A program made the translations under genes and the position numbers. Below the pieces are notes generated by a model. That model did not search any database. It was not told the origin of the DNA and saw nothing but the letters and a program-made list of their open reading frames with translations. Shown piece by piece: positions 27,818 through 36,469 of a stretch of 64,000 nt of DNA. Source of the stretch: Paenalicyclobacillus ferrooxydans (lineage in GTDB: Bacteria; Bacillota; Bacilli; Alicyclobacillales; Alicyclobacillaceae); the NCBI RefSeq assembly GCF_001399675.1, contig NZ_LJCO01000008.1, positions 1 to 64,000 of the forward strand, read 5' to 3'. Positions within the stretch are counted from its first letter, which is position 1. Each line of letters starts with the position of its first letter.

Positions 27818-29719
27818 ATGGCGGAGGCAAGGTATGTAATTGTTGGGACAGCAGGACATATCGATCATGGCAAAACGTCACTCGTCTATGCCTTGACGGG
27901 AAAACATACGGATCGGTTGAAGGAAGAACAAACACGAGGTATTTCCATTGATATCGACTTTGCACCGCTGCGCTTTGATGATGGCTTGTTGATTGGCATG
28001 GTTGACGTGCCGGGTCATGAGCGGTTCATTCGCAATATGTTGGCAGGAGCCGCGGGAATTGACGCGGCTCTTCTTACGATTGATGTGAATGAAGGTGTGA
28101 AGCCGCAAACGCTTGAGCACCTGGCAATTCTTCAGATGCTTGGCGTCTCCAGTCTGGTTATTGCGCTCACAAAATGCGACCTAGCGGACGAAGAATGGAT
28201 TCTTCTCGCTCGCGAGGTGTTGCAGGAGACGCTTCAAGGCACACCGTACGAAGGGGCCCCCGTGATTGCGACGAGTACGGTCACGGGCCAGGGATTAACG
28301 GAACTGAAAGTGGCGTTGCACCAACTTGCCCTCGACACACCCATCAGGGATGCAGGCGGGGCATTTCGGTTGCCTGTGGACAAGGTATTCTCTATTCCTG
28401 GCTTTGGCACGGTTGTAAGTGGGACGGTTTGGCGAGGAACTGTAGCCGTAGGAGATCACCTGGAATCCCTTCCTGGTCGCAAACCGGTTCGCGTACGTGG
28501 GATACAGTCCCACGGGAAACCAGTAAACACCGCACTCGCTGGTCAGCGTGCAGCGTTGAACCTGGTTGGTGTGGGTCACGACGAGGTTCACCGTGGTCAT
28601 GCCATCGCAGCCTCGGGTACACTGATCGAGACTCGAATTGTGGACGTTCACCTTGGTGTAGTCGCCGGGTACGAAGCGGGCCTAGTGCATCGGAGCCGGG
28701 TGCACGTACACCTGGGGACAGCTCAAACCGTGGGACGTGTTCTTTTGCTCGAGGAAGATGTGATTGAAGCTGGCGCCTCGGCGTACGCACAGCTTTTGCT
28801 TGAACACCCTCTTGTCTGCGAGGCGGGGGACCACTTTGTGTTGCGAAGTTACTCACCGGTGACGACTGTCGGAGGCGGTCGAATTGTCGATCCGTCACCC
28901 GCTCGGTTATACCGCCGGAAGCGTCCGCAGGTCATTGCTGAGCTGAAGTCTCGTGACGGTGCGTCTCCACTCGAACGGGTTACACGTTTATGTCAAGTCG
29001 CACCCATCAGCACTGCGGCTATTGCATCACATTTGGGTTACACGGTCGAAGAAGCACAGTCGCTGACGTTCCAGGGCGTCGAGTCTGGTCGCTTAATGGA
29101 GGTGCCTGGCGGCTGGCTCGCTGATGAGGCGGTAGAGCGACTGCTTGAAGCGTCTTTGGCTGCCCTGACGGAAGCACACCGCAAACATCGTTTCCGCAAC
29201 TGGCTGGCGAGGCGAGACGTAATCAGCCCGCGGCTAAATGCGCTCACGTCTCGCGATTTGGATTTTATCTTTCAAGAAGGCGCGCGCCGATCGTTGTGGG
29301 AGCTTCAGTCGGGGATGATCCGCATCTCAGGATGGGAAGTGACCCTCAGTGCTGAAGAGCAGACGATGTATGCGGACATGTTGGAAAGACTCAAGCATGC
29401 AGGAATCGAAGGCATGCTTCGCACGGAGCTTGTATCAGCGTACCCGAAGCGCGACAGAGTCGCCGACGCTTTGCTGCATTTTGCGGTCGAGTCGAACGAC
29501 GCTGTTTCCCTCGGTGAAGGTGTGATGCTGGAAAGGTCTGTATTTGATGAGACTGTCCGACAGATTCGAGTGTTGTCTGATACAGTCGAGTCGTTTACAG
29601 TAGCACAGGTGCGGGATTTGCTGCACACGAGCCGCAGGCCGACGCTTATTCTGCTGGAAGCCCTGGATGCACTCGGAATAACCGTCCGTATTGGAGATGC
29701 ACGTCAATTTGTGAAGTGA
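27818..29719 (+). CDS. selB: selenocysteine-specific elongation factor SelB
   Basis: 633 residues. The GTPase domain opens with GTAGHIDHGKTSL (G13-T20 is the P-loop), followed by GISIDIDFA (switch I), DVPGHE and TKCD. EF-Tu-like domains 2-3 run to ~340 and winged-helix domains bind the SECIS RNA hairpin (about 380-633). It delivers Sec-tRNA to in-frame UGA. No selA, selD or tRNA-Sec is in this window, so the other parts must lie elsewhere or the gene is orphaned. ATG 27818, 21 bases after the TPR gene. Confidence 0.93.
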   Translation: MAEARYVIVGTAGHIDHGKTSLVYALTGKHTDRLKEEQTRGISIDIDFAPLRFDDGLLIGMVDVPGHERFIRNMLAGAAGIDAALLTIDVNEGVKPQTLEHLAILQMLGVSSLVIALTKCDLADEEWILLAREVLQETLQGTPYEGAPVIATSTVTGQGLTELKVALHQLALDTPIRDAGGAFRLPVDKVFSIPGFGTVVSGTVWRGTVAVGDHLESLPGRKPVRVRGIQSHGKPVNTALAGQRAALNLVGVGHDEVHRGHAIAASGTLIETRIVDVHLGVVAGYEAGLVHRSRVHVHLGTAQTVGRVLLLEEDVIEAGASAYAQLLLEHPLVCEAGDHFVLRSYSPVTTVGGGRIVDPSPARLYRRKRPQVIAELKSRDGASPLERVTRLCQVAPISTAAIASHLGYTVEEAQSLTFQGVESGRLMEVPGGWLADEAVERLLEASLAALTEAHRKHRFRNWLARRDVISPRLNALTSRDLDFIFQEGARRSLWELQSGMIRISGWEVTLSAEEQTMYADMLERLKHAGIEGMLRTELVSAYPKRDRVADALLHFAVESNDAVSLGEGVMLERSVFDETVRQIRVLSDTVESFTVAQVRDLLHTSRRPTLILLEALDALGITVRIGDARQFVK

Positions 29720-29810
29720 CACAAATTCTTAAAGTCGGTGTAACACAACTGCAACATGAACGTTTTAAGATAAACCTGTATCACATTTGACCCCCTTTGA
29801 TATACATTAC

Positions 29811-29842
29811 TTGGGCGCCTCTTAAGGGCGCCAACTTTTTTT
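29811..29842 (+). terminator. selB terminator
   Basis: GGCGCC stem arms separated by TCTTAAG, with flanking TT/AA pairs, then a seven-T run. Confidence 0.9.
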
Positions 29843-29848
29843 ATATGG

Positions 29849-29881
29849 GTCACCATGCTATGCTACGCATAGTGAGGTGAC
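29849..29881 (+). promoter_or_regulatory. hairpin that covers the nudix ribosome-binding site
   Basis: Outer arms GTCACC (29849-29854) and GGTGAC (29876-29881) surround inner arms CTATGC and GCATAG with a TAC loop. The 3' outer arm is part of the GAGGTGA ribosome-binding site of the next gene, so folding would hide it. Confidence 0.55.
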
Positions 29882-29886
29882 TCTTT

Positions 29887-30426
29887 GTGCAGATCATTGT
29901 TAATTGCGTGATTCTTATAGATGACCAACTGGTTTTGTTGCAAAAACCGAGGAGAGGTTGGTGGGTCGCTCCTGGCGGGAAAGTGGAGCCGTCTGAGACG
30001 TGGGTCGAGGCGGTTCGAAGGGAATTTTGGGAAGAAACCGGGTTGACTGTCAGCGGCCTGCATCTCCGCGGTATTCACCGAATTTGGATTGGCGAAGGTG
30101 AGAACCGTAAAGACCGCATCATTGCACAGTTTTCAGCGTCCACCGCAACGGGAACCCTTCTTTCCGAGTCGAAAGAAGGTATACTGGATAAGGTCGGCTT
30201 GGAAAAGTGGGAGAACCTCCCCATGGACGATGGCGATCGAATCATGATTCGCCACACACTGGACAGTATGCGGAACAACAGCAGTGCCATTTGCTTCGGG
30301 AAGTTTGTGTACACAGAGGACCATGCGCTCATCACATGGGAGATCTCGGATTGTGATGTGCCAGTTGGAGCAGAATCAACATCTGGGGCAGGGGGAGACA
30401 TCCATTGGACGCATGGTTTGGCATAG
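29887..30426 (+). CDS. Nudix hydrolase (YvcI-like)
   Basis: 179 residues with a clear Nudix box GX5EX7REX2EEXG (GGKVEPSETWVEAVRREFWEETGL, residues 35-58, with the Glu ligands in EFWEET). Such enzymes cleave nucleoside diphosphates linked to another group, sometimes 8-oxo-dGTP. In Bacillus yvcI heads the yvcI-rapZ-glmR-whiA-crh cluster, and this gene holds the same place. GTG start after GAGGTGA. Its end overlaps glk by 22 bases. Confidence 0.9.
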   Translation: MQIIVNCVILIDDQLVLLQKPRRGWWVAPGGKVEPSETWVEAVRREFWEETGLTVSGLHLRGIHRIWIGEGENRKDRIIAQFSASTATGTLLSESKEGILDKVGLEKWENLPMDDGDRIMIRHTLDSMRNNSSAICFGKFVYTEDHALITWEISDCDVPVGAESTSGAGGDIHWTHGLA

Positions 30427-31361
30427 ATATAGGTGGAACAAGCGTAAAAACAGCACTCGTTGACAATGTTGGACACATCCTTGTTTCACAGTCGTTTGAC
30501 ACCGGTGCAGAACGGGACGCCGAGACTGTTGCTGTTCGGATTAAAGATACCCTTGAGTTGTTGAAAGCCCGACTTAAAGACGGGGGGAGTACGTGCCAGG
30601 TACACGGGGCCGGCGTTGGCATTCCAGGCTTTTTGGACTTAGATACCGGTATTGTGGCTGAGGCCGTAAACCTGGGTTGGACAGACGTTCCCTTTCAGAG
30701 CATGCTTGAGCAACTCCTGCAATTGCCTGTGGCAATGGAAAATGATGCGAACTTGGCGGCGCTCGGTGAAGCGTTCGCTGGGGCAGGAGCCGACCGCCGC
30801 GTGGTCTTATGTGCAACTGTCGGGACAGGTATCGGTGGAGGTATCGTGATCGACGGGAGATTGCACCGAGGTGTCAACGGGATGGCCGGAGAGATTGGTC
30901 ACTTGGTTGTAAAGCGGGACGGAGGCATCCTTTGCAACTGCGGGCACCATGGTTGTCTGGAGACCGTTGCTTCAGCCACCGCCATCGTGCGGCAGGCGCA
31001 GGCGTTGCAGTCTGCAGGAAAGCTTCCAGCGGATAAGGTGGTGACAGAGGCCAAGGATGTCTTTGACCTTGCTGAACGCGGGAACGAGGCGGCGCTTAGT
31101 GTCATCACAGATGCGGCAAACTGGCTTGGCTATGGTTTGTCCCTTGCGGCCATTACGTTAAATCCGGATGTGATTGTGATTGGCGGCGGTGTCTCGCGGG
31201 CCGAAGAGCGTTTCCTAATGCCGATGCAGGCTGCTTTTGAACAATACGCTTTGGAACGTGTGGCGCAGGCTGCGGAGGTTCGGGCAGCGACCTTGTCAAA
31301 TGATGCAGGCGTCATCGGGGCCGCTCGTCTCGCTCAACAGCGAGTCAGCTCAAACGCCTGA
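30405..31361 (+). CDS. glk: ROK family glucokinase
   Basis: 318 residues. The ATP-binding start is FGIDIGGTSVKTALVD, the sugar site is MENDANLAALGEA, a second phosphate loop is GTGIGGGIV, and the ROK zinc site is CNCGHHGCLE (near 180). It phosphorylates glucose to glucose-6-phosphate. It starts at a TTG inside the 3' end of the nudix gene behind GGGGGAGA, so it is co-transcribed. A glucokinase here is not seen in the Bacillus cluster and links sugar entry to RapZ/GlmR/Crh signalling. Confidence 0.92.
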   Translation: MDAWFGIDIGGTSVKTALVDNVGHILVSQSFDTGAERDAETVAVRIKDTLELLKARLKDGGSTCQVHGAGVGIPGFLDLDTGIVAEAVNLGWTDVPFQSMLEQLLQLPVAMENDANLAALGEAFAGAGADRRVVLCATVGTGIGGGIVIDGRLHRGVNGMAGEIGHLVVKRDGGILCNCGHHGCLETVASATAIVRQAQALQSAGKLPADKVVTEAKDVFDLAERGNEAALSVITDAANWLGYGLSLAAITLNPDVIVIGGGVSRAEERFLMPMQAAFEQYALERVAQAAEVRAATLSNDAGVIGAARLAQQRVSSNA

Positions 31362-31398
31362 CGAGCAGATTATCCTGCGAAGATGCGGAGGTGCAGCA

Positions 31399-32262
31399 AT
31401 GGCGACACGCATTGAAGTCATCGTGATGACGGGGATGTCAGGAGCCGGCAAAACGGTCGCGATGCAGGCGTTGGAGGACATCGGATTCTTTTGCGTGGAC
31501 AACTTACCGCCAGCGCTGATCCCGAAGTTTGTCGAGATCATTCAGCAGAACGGGCAGACGAGGCGTGTAGCTCTCGCCTGCGACTTGCGCGGCGGCGACC
31601 TGTTCCAACCTTTGCTCGATACCGTCAATCAACTGCGGCAATTGTCTGGCCTAGAGGTGCTCCTCGTGTACCTCGATGCCAGTGACGCCGCATTGGTGCG
31701 GCGATACAAAGAGACGCGCCGACGTCACCCGTTTGTTGACGGTGCACGTCTCCTCGACGGAATTGAAGCGGAACGAAAGGCACTTGCACAAGTGAAGGCA
31801 GGTGCCGATCTGATTCTCGACACCAGCGATTGGAAACCGCCTCGTCTTAAGCAGGAACTTGCCAGTCGTTTGTCAAAAAGTCCCTATACATTACCTGTGC
31901 ATATCATCTCCTTTGGCTTTAAATACGGTATCCCGATTGATGCAGACATGATTTTCGACGTCCGATTTTTGCCAAACCCGCACTACGTGGAGGGGTTGCG
32001 CCCATACACAGGGGAAGATACGCCGGTCTATGATTACGTGATGCAGTGGCCAGCCACGCAAGAGTTCTTGCAAAGGACAGAAGAGCTGATTGACTTTCTG
32101 TTGCCTCAGTTTACCAAGGAGGGGAAGAGTCAGCTCGTCATCGCGGTTGGTTGTACAGGAGGCAAACACCGTTCTGTGGCGGTGAGTCGGCATATTCTCG
32201 AACACCTGCGCGATAAAGCGGATGCCTACCTGACCCACCGCGACAGCGCTCGGGAGGGCTGA
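31399..32262 (+). CDS. rapZ: RNase adapter protein RapZ (YvcJ)
   Basis: 287 residues. A P-loop (GMSGAGKT, 12-19) is followed by VDNLPPALIP, HPFVDGARLLDGIEAER and a C-terminal GCTGGKHRSVAV motif. RapZ binds nucleotides and, in E. coli, glucosamine-6-phosphate; in Bacillus YvcJ affects competence. ATG 31399 follows GGAGGTG; an earlier in-frame start at 31237 lies inside glk and is not credible. The next gene starts 4 bases after the stop. Confidence 0.95.
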   Translation: MATRIEVIVMTGMSGAGKTVAMQALEDIGFFCVDNLPPALIPKFVEIIQQNGQTRRVALACDLRGGDLFQPLLDTVNQLRQLSGLEVLLVYLDASDAALVRRYKETRRRHPFVDGARLLDGIEAERKALAQVKAGADLILDTSDWKPPRLKQELASRLSKSPYTLPVHIISFGFKYGIPIDADMIFDVRFLPNPHYVEGLRPYTGEDTPVYDYVMQWPATQEFLQRTEELIDFLLPQFTKEGKSQLVIAVGCTGGKHRSVAVSRHILEHLRDKADAYLTHRDSAREG

Positions 32263-32266
32263 TTCA

Positions 32267-33427
32267 GTGCGGCGATGGTGGTTATGGGCATGGACCATCG
32301 GAACCTTCGGTTGTGGCATCGTAGCTGGCACACTGGGAGTGTCCACGTGGCAGAACCGCGGGTTGTTGATGGGCCTGCTGGTGCTCGTTTTAGCTGTTTT
32401 CTTGCTCGGCTTTGGTTGGTGGCGCGATATTCGTCAGGCACGTCAACGGACAAAACAATTGCGGCGAAGGCCCCGTATAGCGGCCATCGGCGGGGGGACA
32501 GGACTCTCTGTCGTGTTGCGAGGATTGAAAGAGTTTGAGGTGGATCTAACCGCCATCGTTACGGTGGCAGATGACGGTGGGAGTTCCGGCCGTTTGCGAT
32601 CCGATCTCGCGATGCCGCCCCCGGGAGACATCCGCAATTGTCTGGTCGCCCTGGCTGACACTGAGCCTCTGCTTGAACGGTTGTTGCAGTTCCGTTTCCC
32701 TGCTGGTGAAGGACTCGCAGGCCACAGTTTCGGAAACCTGTTTCTGGCTGCAATGACGCACATTATGGGGGATTTTGAGTCAGCCATTCGCGAAACCAGC
32801 CGTGTCCTTGCGGTTCGCGGGCGGGTGCTCCCTGCTGTGCACGAAGACGTGATTCTGCGCGCGGTGATGTCGGATGGGACCTTTGTCGAGGGCGAGTCCA
32901 ATATCCCGCTTGCAGGGGGCAAGGTCGATCACGTTGAACTGTCCCCGTCTGAGCTCCATCCGCTTCCGGAGGCCATTGCAGCGATTCGTGAGGCGGATGC
33001 TATCGTCATAGGGCCTGGAAGTCTCTACACCAGTGTTCTACCGAATCTGTTAGTTCCTGAACTGGTAGAGGCGATTGCTGAGAGTCCCGCGAAGAAGATT
33101 TATATCTGCAACGTGATGACGCAGCCGGGTGAGACAGACGCCTTTTCAGCTGCGGAGCACGTCGAGGTTATCTATCGCCACATTGGAAGAAAGTTGTTTG
33201 ATTACATCGTCGTCAACGCGTCAGCCCTTCCTGCCGAAGCACTGGAACAGTACCAGGAACAAAAATCCTATCCGGTGCTTGTCGACATGGAACGCCTGAA
33301 CCAACTTGGGTTACGTGTTATCGCAAGGAATTTCGTACACTATGCAACCTATGCCAGGCATGACAGTCGCTTGATTGCGGAGCAGATTGTCAGTCTGATT
33401 GGGTACGAGCGGTGGACGCAGAGTTAA
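32267..33427 (+). CDS. glmR: GlmR/YvcK gluconeogenesis factor with N-terminal membrane helices
   Basis: 386 residues. From ~70 on it is a typical CofD/YvcK domain: AAIGGGTGLSVVLRGLK, TVADDGGSSGRLR, PPPGDIRNCL, GHSFGNL, AIVIGPGSLYTSVLPNL. GlmR binds UDP-GlcNAc and stimulates GlmS, steering carbon to the cell wall. Unlike the soluble ~317-residue Bacillus protein, the first ~65 residues contain two membrane helices (about 4-25 and 33-50), so this form should be membrane-bound. GTG start behind GGGAGGG, 4 bases after rapZ. Confidence 0.93.
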   Translation: MRRWWLWAWTIGTFGCGIVAGTLGVSTWQNRGLLMGLLVLVLAVFLLGFGWWRDIRQARQRTKQLRRRPRIAAIGGGTGLSVVLRGLKEFEVDLTAIVTVADDGGSSGRLRSDLAMPPPGDIRNCLVALADTEPLLERLLQFRFPAGEGLAGHSFGNLFLAAMTHIMGDFESAIRETSRVLAVRGRVLPAVHEDVILRAVMSDGTFVEGESNIPLAGGKVDHVELSPSELHPLPEAIAAIREADAIVIGPGSLYTSVLPNLLVPELVEAIAESPAKKIYICNVMTQPGETDAFSAAEHVEVIYRHIGRKLFDYIVVNASALPAEALEQYQEQKSYPVLVDMERLNQLGLRVIARNFVHYATYARHDSRLIAEQIVSLIGYERWTQS

Positions 33428-33466
33428 GCAAAGTGACGCGACGCTGACACTCGAGGGGGTGAGCAC

Positions 33467-34399
33467 ATGTCTTTCGCAGCACAAACGAAAAAAGAACTGA
33501 CTGCTATTGTCAACGAACCTTGTTGTGCACTGGCTGAACTGCAGGCTTTGGTCGAATTGAACGGCCAGGTTAAAGTCGTCGACAGCCGCCGAACGCTTGA
33601 TGTCGAAACGGAAAACGTTTCAACGGCAAGGCGTATTTACACAGAGCTGCGTAAGACGGTTGGCGTGCACCCGGAGGTTTCCGTGCGCAAGAAGATGCGC
33701 TTGAAGAAGAACAACGTGTATTCAGTGCGGCTGCAACATGGCGTGGATACTGCACTTTCGCAACTTGGCTTAGAGGTAGATGATGAAGGTGCAATTGGTC
33801 TGATGAAGCCTGTTTCCGAAGCGACCTGTTGCAGACGTGCATATCTGCGGGGAGCATTTTTGGCGGCGGGTTCAGTCAATGACCCAGGCAGCAATTCATA
33901 TCATCTGGAGATGACTGTGCACTCTCTCGGCGAGGCCACCCGCCTTCAGGAACTCATGGCTGAATACGATCTTCGACCCAAGGTGATCCCGCGTAAGAAC
34001 GGGTTTGTCGTCTATCTCAAAGAAGGCGAGAAGATTGTTGAATTACTCAGCGTGATTGGGGCTCACCAGGCACTTTTGCGGTTTGAAGACATTCGTATCT
34101 TAAAGGGGATGCGCAATCAGGTCAACCGCTTGGTCAACTGTGAAACGGCGAATATGAACAAAACCATCAGCGCTGCGGTTCGTCAACTTGAAGTGATTCA
34201 GACCATTGATGAACGAATGGGGTTGCACAACCTGCCTGATCACTTGCGCGAGGTAGCTGAGATGAGGCAGCAGTTCCCGGAGGCGAACCTGAAGGAATTA
34301 TGCGACAGGATGGATAATAAGGTAACCAAATCAGGGTTGAACCACAGGTTAAAGAAACTTGAAGAAATTGCCGACAATCTGCGTAGTGCCAAGGCCTAG
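33467..34399 (+). CDS. whiA: WhiA family DNA-binding protein
   Basis: 310 residues: an N-terminal domain of the LAGLIDADG endonuclease fold (about 1-210, with CCRRAYLRGAFLAAGSVNDP) and a C-terminal HTH (PEANLKELCDRMDNKVTKSGLNHRLKKLEEIA). It is a sporulation regulator in Streptomyces and affects cell division and chromosome segregation in Bacillus. ATG behind GAGGGGG. Fourth gene in the nudix-glk-rapZ-glmR-whiA run. Confidence 0.96.
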   Translation: MSFAAQTKKELTAIVNEPCCALAELQALVELNGQVKVVDSRRTLDVETENVSTARRIYTELRKTVGVHPEVSVRKKMRLKKNNVYSVRLQHGVDTALSQLGLEVDDEGAIGLMKPVSEATCCRRAYLRGAFLAAGSVNDPGSNSYHLEMTVHSLGEATRLQELMAEYDLRPKVIPRKNGFVVYLKEGEKIVELLSVIGAHQALLRFEDIRILKGMRNQVNRLVNCETANMNKTISAAVRQLEVIQTIDERMGLHNLPDHLREVAEMRQQFPEANLKELCDRMDNKVTKSGLNHRLKKLEEIADNLRSAKA

Positions 34400-34417
34400 A
34401 TGTGTGCGAGATGCACA

Positions 34418-34446
34418 TTGGTCATGCCGTCTTGGCGTGTTATACT
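34418..34446 (+). promoter_or_regulatory. sigma-A promoter for crh
   Basis: TTGGTC, 17-base spacer, TATACT, 93 bases before the crh ATG. It would let crh be expressed apart from the upstream cluster. Confidence 0.6.
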
Positions 34447-34538
34447 TTGCACAAAGTTGCTGGTGGGAAGGTCATTCATTTGTGCGCACTGCCGCACAGT
34501 GACGTGAGAGGGTTCCCACTCGTTAAGGAGGACTTTAC

Positions 34539-34796
34539 ATGGTAGAAAAAACGGTGATCGTCAATCTCCGTTCAGGGTTGTTAGCGCGGCCGGCAGCACT
34601 GTTTGTTCAGGAAGCCAACCGGTTCTCATCGGATATCTTTGTTGAGAAAGACGGCAAATCCGTCAATGCTAAGAGCATTATGGGAATTATGTCGCTGGCC
34701 ATCGCACACGGTCAGGAAGTCATCATCAAGGCTGACGGCTCCGATGCTGAGCAAGCTGTCGCTCGCCTCGGTGAGATGATTACGAAGGAAGAATAA
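34539..34796 (+). CDS. crh: HPr-like protein Crh
   Basis: 85 residues. The regulatory Ser46 is present in NAKSIMGIM. The PTS-active His15 of HPr is absent: the site reads RSGLLARPAA with Leu15, where Bacillus Crh has Gln. It therefore cannot pass phosphate in the PTS but can be phosphorylated by HprK at Ser46 and act as a CcpA co-repressor. ATG behind AAGGAGG. Position after whiA matches Bacillus. Confidence 0.95.
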   Translation: MVEKTVIVNLRSGLLARPAALFVQEANRFSSDIFVEKDGKSVNAKSIMGIMSLAIAHGQEVIIKADGSDAEQAVARLGEMITKEE

Positions 34797-34930
34797 TTTA
34801 ACACCTGAGCTGCAGAGCTTGTTCTGTCTCCGCATTTCTTTTCATAGGCTTAGTCATAGGGATCGTCTTTGTGCACCGGACTCGGTGCAGCAAGCCGACG
34901 AGAGTGACTGAGCCCGAGGAGGAACGCCTG

Positions 34931-35533
34931 ATGGAACGCTTTCGGGTTCGAACTCGTGCCGAGGCGCGGGGGAGAACAGTATGGGTGCTCGCGATTGCGG
35001 TTGCCTGCGTTGGGTTGTTTGAACTATTCCGCCTGCTCGTCCCGTTTCAATCCATCAATCCTTTGTGGAGCGAAGCGACAATTGGTCAAACGGTCCTTGG
35101 CAATTGGAGTTATGGCGGGGAAGATGCAGAAGGATACTTGCGATTCTATGACAGTGGCCACGAAATCACATTGCCGCCTAATGCGCATTTGTTTGGCGCC
35201 AATGGGCGGTTTGTTGTTCTTGAACAGCATTCGCCAACTTCCATCACCTACGCGTTACCGTGGAATGCCATCCCGGTAAGCTGGCTGATGGGCGGGGCAG
35301 CGCTGATTGCGATGCCGGTTGGCCTGTTGTTTTTACGACTGCGCGGCAGGAAAGGCTGGAAATCTGTCGGTCCGCGAGCAGGTGGTCTGAAGGCAGGGCC
35401 CCGTTTCAAAAACCATGCATCCTCAACGAGGACGAAAAGTGGAGGCCGGTCATTTCGTTCGACAAGCGGTCATCGGTTCATCACGACGCGGCGTTCATCT
35501 GGTCCAGGGTTTCGGTCTAAAAAATCCCGTTAA
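34931..35533 (+). CDS. hypothetical two-helix membrane protein
   Basis: 200 residues, family not recognised. One membrane helix lies near 18-38 (VWVLAIAVACVGLFELFRLLV) and another near 135-155 (WLMGGAALIAMPVGLLFL). An extracytoplasmic domain of ~95 residues lies between, followed by a strongly basic Arg/Ser/Lys-rich tail (GLKAGPRFKN ... GPGFRSKKSR). ATG 34931 has AGGAGGA 8 bases upstream; GTG 34871 would add 20 hydrophilic residues. Confidence 0.65.
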   Translation: MERFRVRTRAEARGRTVWVLAIAVACVGLFELFRLLVPFQSINPLWSEATIGQTVLGNWSYGGEDAEGYLRFYDSGHEITLPPNAHLFGANGRFVVLEQHSPTSITYALPWNAIPVSWLMGGAALIAMPVGLLFLRLRGRKGWKSVGPRAGGLKAGPRFKNHASSTRTKSGGRSFRSTSGHRFITTRRSSGPGFRSKKSR

Positions 35534-35652
35534 GCTGTGCGGATGTCCTCTACACGTGCATGAAGAATTGCATTTATTGTCGTGAGCGAACGTGTAACCT
35601 GGCGGGGTGTGATGGGCTCGTCGCGAAATTCGGTCGGTTACAGGATTGGGAT

Positions 35653-35679
35653 GGGGGGACCCTTGTGGTCCTCCTTTTT
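35653..35679 (+). terminator. intrinsic terminator
   Basis: GGGGGACC pairs with GGTCCTCC across a 5-base loop (one G-T pair), followed by TTTTT. It ends the transcript of the membrane protein and separates it from the DUF402-like gene. Confidence 0.88.
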
Positions 35680-35705
35680 GTGTCGGCATTTTATGTCAAG
35701 TTTTC

Positions 35706-35734
35706 TTGTGGGCGCGCGGTGGACATGGTACGCT
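35706..35734 (+). promoter_or_regulatory. possible sigma-A promoter
   Basis: TTGTGG, 17 bases, TACGCT, right after a terminator and 59 bases before the DUF402-like start. Confidence 0.4.
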
Positions 35735-35792
35735 AAAAGGCAGCATACAAAAGCAACCAACATTCTCGTTAATGAGGGGAAGGACGGAGGGA

Positions 35793-36308
35793 ATGGCGTT
35801 ACGTCCCGGGCGCGTCCAGCAAATCCACAAGCACGACGCGCGAGGTATCGATCGCAGCAACCAGCCCTTCACGATTGACAAGTTGATTCGCCGTCCAGGG
35901 CTCGTGTCGATTCAACGACCGGCGTTTGAACCAGGCTACAGTCATCATATGCGCGAGGTATATCCGCATTGGGGCATTGCAGTAAGCACATGTCTGGATA
36001 ACGGTTTACCCGTCAAACATCCCCGGCTGAAGTTCGATCACTATGTCGACTTGGTTAAGGTCTGGGAAGACCAAGAGTACATCTATGTGGAAGATATGTA
36101 CGTCGACGTGCTTCTGTATGAACGGTCGTACTACCATGTAATTGACATGGAGGAGCTCGGCGAGGCGATTGCGGACCGATTGGTTAGTTCAACTGAAGCC
36201 AAACGTGTCCTCGAGAACACTCAGAAGTTTGTTGATGCCATGAAGCGCAGCAGACTTTCCTACGTCATCTGGAAGCAGAAGTACGGGACACACCGCCGGC
36301 ATCTGTAG
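35793..36308 (+). CDS. DUF402/FomD-like protein
   Basis: 171 residues, cytoplasmic. The core YVEDMYVDVLLYERSYYHVIDMEELGEAIADRLVS resembles the DUF402 pattern, in which a short beta-barrel with metal-binding acidic residues (D/E in EDMYVDV and IDMEEL) hydrolyses nucleoside diphosphates. A surer DUF402 protein lies at 45802. ATG 35793 follows AAGGA. Earlier in-frame codons reach back across the promoter and terminator and are rejected. Substrate unknown. Confidence 0.5.
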   Translation: MALRPGRVQQIHKHDARGIDRSNQPFTIDKLIRRPGLVSIQRPAFEPGYSHHMREVYPHWGIAVSTCLDNGLPVKHPRLKFDHYVDLVKVWEDQEYIYVEDMYVDVLLYERSYYHVIDMEELGEAIADRLVSSTEAKRVLENTQKFVDAMKRSRLSYVIWKQKYGTHRRHL

Positions 36309-36390
36309 GCCTGGGGGTTCATTCTGAAGCTGTTGTGTCGACCAGATGGCCGACCATCGTCCGGGGTATCACTTCTCGGACCGGTCACAG

Positions 36391-36442
36391 CCACAACACA
36401 GGGAGGTAGAGGCGCATGCGCCTCTACCGCTGACTGTTGTGG
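36391..36442. terminator. large two-part palindrome between convergent genes
   Basis: A perfect 24-base palindrome (36405-36428; half-site GGTAGAGGCGCA) is enclosed by CCACAACA (36391) and TGTTGTGG (36435). It lies between a plus-strand gene and a minus-strand gene that converge, so it may stop transcription from both sides, though it has no T-run. Confidence 0.6.
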
Positions 36443-36469
36443 TGCATTAGAACCAGCTGCAATCGACGG

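Noticed and set aside
29720-29886. tRNA-Sec gene after selB
   Set aside because: The gap holds only a terminator and a hairpin; no tRNA cloverleaf or CCA end is visible.
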